Shown one piece after another: positions 55,497 through 64,000 of a stretch of 64,000 nt of DNA. Origin of the DNA: Anastatus disparis. Taxonomy: Eukaryota > Arthropoda > Insecta > Hymenoptera > Eupelmidae. The stretch spans positions 6,448,001-6,512,000 of the forward strand of contig JAFFSR010000251.1 of assembly GCA_017163975.1 (NCBI GenBank). The letters run 5' to 3'. How positions within the stretch are numbered: the first letter of the stretch is position 1; the number at the start of each line of letters is the position of its first letter. The translations under genes and the position numbers were made by a program. The notes under the pieces were generated by a model. The model saw nothing but the letters and a program-made list of their open reading frames with translations, did no database searches and was not told the origin of the DNA.

Positions 55497-55620
55497 CAGT
55501 AGTAGTAACAGCTTACGACGACGAGTCCTTGCGAGAGAGCGTCGAAAGGCTACTCGCTTTCGTGCTTGAACAATATATAGACAAAACAGGCCAGTCAGTC
55601 TTTACTTTTATACACACCTA
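55497..55620 (+). promoter_or_regulatory. Candidate core promoter of the 56.45-kb gene
   Basis: CCAGTAGTAGTAACAG at 55497-55512 is identical over 16 bases to the initiator-like site at 4366-4381 upstream of calmodulin. TATATAG at 55574-55580 precedes CCAGTCAGTC at 55591-55600, another initiator-like site. The block is GC-richer than its surroundings and has no ATG for about 190 bases. Transcription from here would give a leader of about 0.85-0.95 kb if unspliced. Confidence 0.4.
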
Positions 55621-56451
55621 TACGTATACTGGCAACCAACATATCAAGATCAGTTTTAATTTCCTTCTTTTTTTTCTTCTTTCAAACGCACATGTGAAAC
55701 TAAATTAATACAAATTATTTACTTTTCTTTCTTTTTAGAAAGAACTCGAGTGATTTTAATAAAAAAAATTGTGGATTAATAATGAAAAAGATTTTAATTA
55801 TCGGTTAAAAATGGGTTGATTGGATAAGTTATTGTGAGCCGTCAATTCGGAAGATACGTGCCATAAATACAACTACCTATTTTTTTATAAATACGTAAAC
55901 AAATTTTTCTTCATTCAATTTATTTTCTGACATTTCTTTGTTATTTATTACTTTTTTCTTGACGTAAACGGAAGTTGTGTATGTCCATTATACAACTGAT
56001 AACTACCGCAAAAAAATATCAAAGCTGCTAATTTTCAACTTATTTCACACCTATTGCGAGCTTTGATATTTCTAATAATCAAACGATCCTGTATATAGAT
56101 AGATAAGTATATAAAATAAAGGAATCGTACGTGTATTAAAATAAGAAGAATAAAAAGAATAATAATAAGAAGAAAACAAATAGAAAGGAGAAGAAATTAT
56201 TAATATAGTAGAGTATCTCGTTACGTTATTACGGCATTGAGTTATCAATTTCAGTGGCACAAATAAAATAACAGCGTACCAAGTTCAAACGACGAAGTAT
56301 TAGAAAATAAAAGAAGATATTTTTAAGTGTTTAAAAATAAAGTGTTGATTATAGTGTTATTAAGAAAATTTTAAGAGATAAGTTTTGAGAAGATCGAATT
56401 TTTTAAAAGTAATAAATAAGAAAGAAAACAATTTATATCTTCCTTTGGAAA

Positions 56452-56551
56452 ATGCTAAACTGTACCGATTTAGAGTGCGTACTGCACCATCATCACTATT
56501 ATGCTCATCTACATCAGTTACAACCACATATTGGCGATCGAGGAAGAGATG
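56452..56551 (+). CDS. First coding exon of an unidentified gene (His-rich N-terminus)
   Basis: ATG at 56452 opens MLNCTDLECVLHHHHYYA and continues HLHQLQPHIGDRGRD to a consensus donor, G|GTAAGT, after 56551. This gives 33 full codons plus one base (phase 1). Codons are more balanced than in the neighbouring chance frames. His-rich tracts like this are common at the N-termini of insect transcription factors, where they arise from alternative first exons of large genes. The long non-coding lead and the absence of a following exon within 7 kb fit such a gene. No domain is visible, so the product is not named. The rest of the gene lies outside the window, or this exon is spurious. Confidence 0.5.
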
Positions 56552-59500
56552 GTAAGTGTTATTTTCATGATGAAGAAAGTTTTTTTTTCTCAATTTATTC
56601 CCGTCTTCTTGCTTCCTTTTTTTTTATTTTGTAATGTTTTGGGATTTGAAATTTAGTTATGTAAAACCGATATCGTTAAAAAATAATTGTTAGGCAACGT
56701 ATATTGGATGATTAAATTAATTTAATTCATTTTGACATTTGACACAGTTACTTATCGTTAAATAGTGTTAAAATTTGTCAATTTTTAAAAGGTGTACGAT
56801 TTTTATGCGATCAATAAATCTAATAATGTCAACAATAACAATAACAGTGTTTACTATGCGTATCGTAGTGAATTAAATTTTTCGTAGTCAATGGTATACA
56901 TTATGAATAACTAAAATGCATTGTATTTAAATGAATAAATTTTCATAAATGGAATTGCATTCAAATAACTAAGAAAATAATTTTTTAGTCTAACGATAGT
57001 TATTGGTATACTTAAATTAAATAACGAAAATCTTAACTTTCGTTTATTACAAAATATACAATACACCTTAACACATATTCATTTATTTTTTTTCTAAAAA
57101 AGAAAGAATCTAGAAATTTCCAACAATTACGATAATTTATTAATCGAATGAACAGAATGTTTATCTATTAATAGCATATTATAATAAAGCTATTTAAAAA
57201 ATCTATGTTAAAGCAGAGGAAAAACCTTACGCACAGATGATTTTGAACTTTCGAGACTTTTTCGAGCTAATAATAAAATTATATGAATTGTTTGTCCTTA
57301 TTCTTTTCTTCTAAACAGGCACATGGAAGTCGTTAAATTTAAATCTTAACAACATGCCGTTTATTTCCATTTGCAAATTAATAGTTTAACAAACAAAAAA
57401 CTTTTATTTTATTTCTCTTTTTTTTAAAAAACTAACATGCTCATTCTCATCGTAAAAACTAACGATCGTCATTTAAAACTATTGAAATCGTTAATAAAAT
57501 AAAAATTTATGCACATTGGTATTCATTGCTATTTTAGATTTAGCAGACTTAATTATTAAAAAATAACATAATAATAAAAATACAGCGATTTAGCCGATGC
57601 AAAGTCGTTAACCCTGGATTTATATCCCACGCATTTTTGTACTATAAAAAATAAAGAATTTCTTTTAAAATTTTAGCGAAACAGCATAAAATAAAATTAG
57701 AATTGGAAATTTTTAATGTCCTTTACTTGGCCAATTTTTTGAAGGCTATCATAAGTTTATACTACTAAGCGTATACACGAGTTCACGACCTCTCACGTGT
57801 TTCTTTCCTTTTTATTCTCTTATATAGGATATTATGTATCGTATGAATATTACACATTCACAGATGATGATTAGGTAAAATTACGAGAGATGTTTGTCTA
57901 TATGACAAGGTGAATATCATATAGCGCTCTTTGCGATTAAGAAAAGAAGAGGAAGGTCATATCACGTATGTCAACTAATAGATAAGAAGTTATGTGGGCT
58001 GAATTTCATTTTATTTCTATTCTCGTTTAGCACTGGTACATATTTTTTTTTTTAATTGTGATCATTGTAAATGAAAATTCATGAGAGAAATTTTTTTTTC
58101 GTTGTTTCAACTTTCAAATTGTAGTAGAATAAAATTAAATGACCTTGTTATAAATGCACCTGCTCAGTGATTCAAACTTATTAATTCATCAATTAGGTAA
58201 TTAATTTAAATTTAAATTTTTTATAATTGCATTTAAAATTTTGTAAAATTTTTTTAATTTTAATATTGTAATTTCTTATTTTCTAAATAATTTAATTTGA
58301 TTGATTAACTCCTGATGTAAAATTGATGAATTTTCTTTTTATAAAATATTGATTACATTGACATTTGACTATTTAGCATATTTTTAATTACGTATTGAAT
58401 CGTTCCAACAATTTAACATTCCAAATTCTTTTAATTCACAAATTTTATTCATACAATATAATAAAAATCCATAAAAAGAAAATTAAAAAATCTTGTGTAA
58501 TTGCATCTTTTTTTTACAGTCAAGAAATATTTTAAATTAACTTACTCACCGTTACAAAATATCTCAATATCTATTTTATATTTCACTCACAAAATTTCTT
58601 TTTGTTTTTTTTCTGTTTTTTGACATTGTGCACATAAACTTTCTACAAATTTTAAAAGATTTTTTGTCATTATAAATAGTTGAAATTTTGTATTTTCAAT
58701 TTGATTAAAAAGTTGCTGACCAATCATTTTATTGTTTTTAACATAAACAAATAATTATTTATCTTTTTTTATATTTATGATCATGTGATGATCTGCAGTG
58801 ACGTCAGTTATTTTTCTAAAATTTTTACTGTTGAAAAGAAGCTTATTTTCAAAACAATGAATTAACAAAGCAAATTGATAAAAGAAGAAGAAAAAAATAA
58901 TTTGAAAAACAGAGTATTTATCTTTTATGACGAGGATGTACGAAAAGTATAAATCTTCACCTCTTTCAATTTTCAACATCATAAATGTCATAAAAAATAA
59001 CTTATTATACTCGTCTAAAGCAAGAGCTTATCTTAAAAATCTATTCTGGCTCCTTTTTTCATTCTTTAAATGATTTCGAGCTTGTCCTCACGTGTTATTT
59101 CATATAAATATTACGTCAGAGTTAAATCTCTATACTGCTTTTGCTTTTGTTTTGCCATTTTTTTACCTTTATTTTATTTTTTTTCATCACTCTCCTTCTT
59201 TTATTTTTCTTATCAAATAAGCTGCTTGGATGCACGTTTTTGACGTCATCGTAGAATACACGTTCACTGGCTTATCCGTTACTACATTTTTCAATATATT
59301 TTTTTTAAGAAAAAGGAAACAGAATAAAAATATATACGTGCACGAGGTTCATTTAAATTTCTTATTGCATCATACAGTAATACTTTAAGGAAAATGTTTA
59401 ATCACTATCAAATATTATTTTTTTTCTCTCTTTTCTTAATTAAGTAAAATATTAAATGTGCACGGTTACATTATGTTTATGCACTTAAATGTGTTACATA

Positions 59501-59933
59501 TCAGTTCGATCATTGAAATAATTAATAAAAATGAAAAGATTTTCAATAAGTAATCATTATTATCAAGAACTTGGTAAAGATTTCGCTTTGATGTCGAGAA
59601 TTAAAGCTTTATCAATCAATCAGTTACTATTATTACTATCTGTATTTATCAATTTGTAATTATAATTTTATACTTTTTTCTCATGCTTCTTTATTTAATA
59701 ATGGTTACTGTAATTTTTAACGATAATTAGATATTATTCTAAATTTTTCTTTAATTTATAGAAAAATTAATCAATATAAAATATTAAGGTTAAAGGTTGT
59801 ATTCATTAAATTAATAAATATTCAAATAGAAAAAAATATTTAATTTCAATAATAATATTCTTTATAATTGAATTTTTAAATTAAAATTATAAAGGTAAAG
59901 TTTTTTTAGTAATATTATCAGAATGAAATGATT
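56552..59933 (+). other. Presumed intron 1 of the 56.45-kb gene
   Basis: AT-rich, starting with donor GTAAGT. It contains two perfect TGACGTCA palindromes (58799-58806 and 59241-59248). No exon with a convincing frame and matching phase was found. Confidence 0.4.
58799..59248. promoter_or_regulatory. Pair of cAMP-response elements
   Basis: TGACGTCA, the full CREB/ATF palindrome, occurs at 58799-58806 and again at 59241-59248. A half-like site, TTACGTCAG, lies between them near 59111. I found no other full palindrome in the window. It may be an intronic enhancer. Confidence 0.35.
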
Positions 59934-60129
59934 GAGGTCGTCAGTGGCTCAGTCGGTAGAGCGATGGATTCATAATCTCGAGGATCCGAGTTCGAATCCC
60001 GCTCTTGGCGACCGATTGATACAAGCACCACTGTATACGATACATGTGCTGAAGTTCACAAACGCATACTGAAAACCTCCGTCGCTAATTAGCATCGTAA
60101 TGATAGCATAAACACAGCAACGTTAAATT
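59934..60129 (+). mobile_element. tRNA-derived SINE, copy 3
   Basis: The best-preserved head: A box TGGCTCAGTCGG, anticodon position CAT, and B box GAGTTCGAATCCC. The tail carries CAAGCACCACTGTA, ACATGTGCT, CCTCCGTCGCTAATTAGCATC and GCAACGTTAAATTA, and ends in an A-rich stretch. Both polymerase III boxes look intact, so it may be the youngest of the three. Confidence 0.9.
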
Positions 60130-60479
60130 AATAAAAAAAGGATAAAATAGATTGTTATTACTTCTATTTGTGATACGAAAACTAGTATACGAAATTTTTG
60201 AAGGTGCTAATTTTTGTATAACACGTCGATATACTATCGGAAAATATTATATGACGATAGTCATTCCGATGCTTTCCAGGCATAAACACAAATTATCCTA
60301 TTTTTTTCAAACTAAAAATAATTTTTCTTTTACTCCATTTACTTGCAGTTAAGCAAATTTAATGAAAAATTTATTCAAGCGTCAACGTTTTTTCTCAAAT
60401 TCATCAAATGATAAAACCAATATTAATAACATATTTCAAACCTATAGTCAATTTGGTTAATTAAGTATCGAACAAGCTT

Positions 60480-60830
60480 TTTTTAAAAAAAAGAAAGCCT
60501 CGCCCTCCCTCTGCTGTCGTATGTTACATAGACGCACGCGCTCCACTTTTCGCTTTTGTAACTTCCAGAACGTTTGCACGAGTTTCGCCATCGCATAATA
60601 CGTATGTGCATACATCTGTATACCTATCTGTATGCGAGTTTATACATATATACATAAAGTACCCCCGTGCAAAACTGGAATCGGCCAGAATCAGAGACTA
60701 TACGGTTTTCAATTACAGTGTTTCACCTTCATTATAGCTGTGCGCACAAGCGAGCGCGTGTCTATGTGTATATATTTCGAGCAAATAAATGATCTTGACA
60801 CTCGTTTCACTGATTAATGTAATCAAGAAG
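60480..60830. promoter_or_regulatory. CpG-richer islet
   Basis: After long AT-rich DNA, the block holds GACGCACGCGCTCC, GTTTGCACGAGTTTCGCC, AAGCGAGCGCGTG and several TACGTA/TATACATA words. No coding frame stands out. It looks like an enhancer or alternative promoter. Confidence 0.3.
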
Positions 60831-63800
60831 GATGTATTAGAGATACATGTGCGCTCTCATTTGTAGACAAAAGTTTATCCGTATAATGAGTTTGAAGATT
60901 GTCCGTTGCTTTTTCTTTTTTTATAGTATTATTATAATATAGATAAGATTTAAATGGATGAGAGGAAGATTAAAAAATGAGATTTTAGATTTCCGGGCGG
61001 AAATAAAATTGAAGGAAAGTGTTTGGTACACAAGGATGCGGTTTGGAGATTTCATTAGTTTTAATTAGAGCTTCTTAGATGGAACATTAAAAAAAGATAA
61101 TTAGATGGCTTTTTTATAACAAAATATAGTTAATAGGTTATAATTAAACATAGTAAAAAAAATTATCGTAGATTTTATATTGAAAATATAAAGTCGAAAT
61201 ATAAGTGCGCATTTAAAAAAAATGTTTAAAAATTTTTAAAACCCATAAACATTAATCTCGAATATTTTATGTGCGTACAGTTCACACTGAATTTTTAATT
61301 TTACAATCATTGAATTTGAGTTAATATATTTCCTTTTATATTACAAGATTCAATTGTAATTACTACTTTAAACGTAAATGTAACATAAAAAATTTTTTTT
61401 AAATAAAAAAAAGCATACTAATTTAAATCACTAATTTAAATTCATAAGCATTGTGAAATTCGGAAATTCAATTTTCTCAATTATTTTATTAATCATGCAC
61501 GAATGCTTTAATATTTATTTTTATTTCCTTACACAATTAATGACCAGTCGAGGAAGCATAATTTTACGTAATAAAAAAAGGCGGAATAATTTACAAGCTT
61601 CAGTATACTGATGAATGTATCATTGCGCTCTTTAATTATTAGAAATAGACAATCTTTGTAACGATGGGATTAAATACGCATGTTAAATCTTGGAATGAGT
61701 AACTAGTTCTTTTTGCTTTTTTTTCTGTGTAGTATATAAAATAGTATAATGCAATAAAATACATTGCATTTAATGTTTTTTTTATTCATTAATTGAGTAA
61801 AAAATTAATTACCTTTTTATCTCATTTTTCTATAATAATATAATCCTTTCATGAAATATATTTTTATTTATCGATTGAAAAATTAAAAACGGAGATTTTT
61901 CACAATACTTACAGCAGCCACTTTCAATATTACTGTATTTTAAAAATGTTTTATAAAATAATAAAAAAAGAATAAAATTAATATAATATCAGGGACGAAG
62001 CAACAGATTTCCTGAAACCAAATACTTGCAAATGTACCTGATTTCAAAAAGAAAATTAAGAAAAGGATACAATTTACATTCGTTTAAAAAGGGCATATAA
62101 AACAATCACAAAGAAAATAGTCAACACAAAAATACAAACAGGATCTCAACATATCGATCAATTTAAACTGACAAAAATGAAATCAATGAAAACAAAAGCT
62201 AGCAGATTGAATTTTAATTCAACAAATCCGGATGCAACAACTAAAAATTTCTTTATTTTTTTTTTCAACGAAAGGATCTTAATACATATTTTGACATGGC
62301 AACTTTTTATTTCGCGCGAGGTCATTACGGTTAAAGAAATAAAGAGAAAGGATGGTGCGTTAATATGGTTTTTATTTTTATTTATCTCGCTTTTCCCGCT
62401 GCAAGTATAGCGAACCTTTTTTTTTGTTTGCACTGGCGCCAGATTCTTGTTTCTCTTTTCTCTATTATATATTATTAAACGCTTGACTTGAGCACTCGTT
62501 TAAATGACTGTATAAATTTTCATTAGATACGTATATCTATAGATATTTATGCAAGTTTAAAAAAAAAAGAAAAGGTATCCTAACTAGTTTAGTGTAAGTG
62601 CTAAGAGTGGGTAATATATCAATAGGTAGCATTGGATAGTAAGACAATATCAAATTGGATATCAAACGGTTGCTTTGTAGAACGTTTATCAGATAATTTA
62701 GTATAGTTACGGAAGCCAATACTTTTATTTTTCTTATTATTTTTTTCTAAATTTTTTTTAGGGAGGGAAAAAAAAATAATGAAAATCGTTTTTACGCAAT
62801 AGCCGTAATAGCGGCTATTTCAATTTATGTAATGTGTATAGAACGGTAAAAGCGTATACATATTGTTTAAGATTTTTCAGCAGTTAGTTTTAGTGTTTGG
62901 TTAGTTTGAAAAGATTAAAGCTTATTGTTTTTTTATTTTTATTTTTAAAAGTTTAGTACGGGCATTTGACAGACAAACGGCTATTAAAAATCCTTATAGT
63001 TGCTTTGGTACTTTTATGTAACCGAAATTTCGTTTATTTTTGCAAATCCATATTACGTTTTACTTTTTTCTCTAATATTAAAAAGTCGTTGGGAAATTAA
63101 AAAAAAGTTTATTCTTATGAACAGTTTTCTTTAACTATATTTAAAATAGTATAATGTATAACTAAATTAAAAATAAAATACAAACGATTTGATACACTAA
63201 TTAGACTGACGGTATTTCATATTTTACGCAAATAAAAAACAACGCGTCATAAATATTTCTTATTAAACGTGAAACTGAAAGATTTTAGATTTTACATAGC
63301 TGTAATAAAATGCCTATACTTTTGAAATAAAAAAAATTCTTACGCTCATCTGAAATCTTTCTCTTCTTTAAAAAAATTTCTATAGAATGTTATTTTATTA
63401 AAAATTGCATTATTTGCTTAAAAGTATATGAAGCAATTGGCTAAGACATTTCTTATGTTAGATTCTGCAGGATAAACAAGTTATTATGACTGAATATATT
63501 TATGTTCATTATATACAGGCGAGTTGATTGAACTCGAACGACGCAACGTTTGATAAATGCAATCGATTCCGTTCTTTTAATTGTAGGTTAATACTTTATT
63601 TGAAAATTATTCTGCGATACATGTTTTTATTAAGTTTTTTCCGTTAAGACAGTCTAATTTATTTTTTCTTTATATTATAGAGATTTTTAAAATTAGGCGT
63701 AATTTTTTTGTTAGAATAATTAATAGATTTTTTTTCAATATGTCAAACCAATATAACACTGATAAGTTTTATAAAAAAATTAAAGCGTTGGTTCTTAAAT

Positions 63801-64000
63801 AATTTCGGAGAGTAAGAAAATTGAATATTCGGATATATTGATAGATTATAAATAATGTTTCAGTATATGAAATTATTTTCTGATACGGCGCCAATAAATG
63901 TTACAGGAAAAAAAGTTGAATACTAAAGAAATATTATTGTCGTGTTTTATTTTTTGTGAATAAGATCAATCAGTGTTGTAGATTGTTCTTCCTTGAGTTT
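60831..64000. other. AT-rich DNA, no gene seen
   Basis: Probably intronic or intergenic. Frames at 62158-62433 (-) and 62177-62410 (+) overlap each other and have AT-driven composition. An acceptor-like TATCAG at 61988-61993 opens about 30 codons on the plus strand, without other support. Confidence 0.4.

Noticed and set aside
59934..60010. Functional tRNA gene with CAT anticodon
   Set aside because: A and B boxes are intact, but the anticodon stem and acceptor stem do not pair properly and the head is fused to a tail shared with two other copies. It is a SINE.
62158..62433. Overlapping 77- and 91-codon frames at 62.2-62.4 kb
   Set aside because: Each is the other's opposite strand. The composition is Phe/Ile/Lys-driven and there is no domain or promoter support.

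Overview
This window is AT-rich eukaryotic nuclear DNA with spliced genes, long introns and GA/TC microsatellites. It encodes an animal calmodulin whose protein sequence is that of insects, and a Gapvd1/RME-6 orthologue. I infer an insect genome. The low GC, compact Gapvd1 introns and tRNA-derived SINEs would suit a hymenopteran such as a parasitoid wasp, but the order cannot be proven from this sequence.

Layout: (1) 1-2.8 kb is featureless AT-rich intergenic DNA. (2) 2.8-5.28 kb holds a GC-richer, TC/GA-rich promoter and leader zone for calmodulin. It includes a roughly 950-base stretch without a single ATG before the start codon. (3) 5281-21782 (+) is calmodulin (Cam): an ATG-only first coding exon, a 14.6-kb first intron, then three exons carrying four EF hands. 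A second candidate ATG-only first exon lies inside intron 1 at about 8.96-9.56 kb. (4) 21.8-25.0 kb is a probable long 3' UTR. (5) 25-29 kb is intergenic with one possible TTAA-flanked MITE. (6) 29291-37794 (-) is Gapvd1, 17 coding exons and 1558 aa, with an N-terminal RasGAP domain and a C-terminal VPS9 domain. Its non-coding 5' exons and promoter extend to about 39.15 kb. It is convergent with Cam. (7) 39.2-52.8 kb is AT-rich intergenic DNA containing a few short exon-like open stretches, two copies of a tRNA-derived SINE, a nested pair of foldback DNA transposons and a palindromic MITE. (8) 52.8-57 kb looks like the 5' end of another plus-strand gene: promoter-like blocks at about 52.9 and 55.5 kb and a His-rich first coding exon at 56452-56551 with a clean splice donor. 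The rest of that gene lies beyond the window. (9) 57-64 kb is probably its intron, with a third SINE, two perfect cAMP-response-element palindromes and a CpG-richer island near 60.5-60.8 kb.

Calmodulin (Ca2+ sensor) and Gapvd1 (endosomal Rab5 GEF and Ras-GAP-like protein) are both housekeeping-type genes and are not obviously co-regulated. No bacterial operon, CRISPR array, virus or toxin gene was seen. Almost all other open frames in the window are chance frames in AT-rich or TC/GA-rich DNA.
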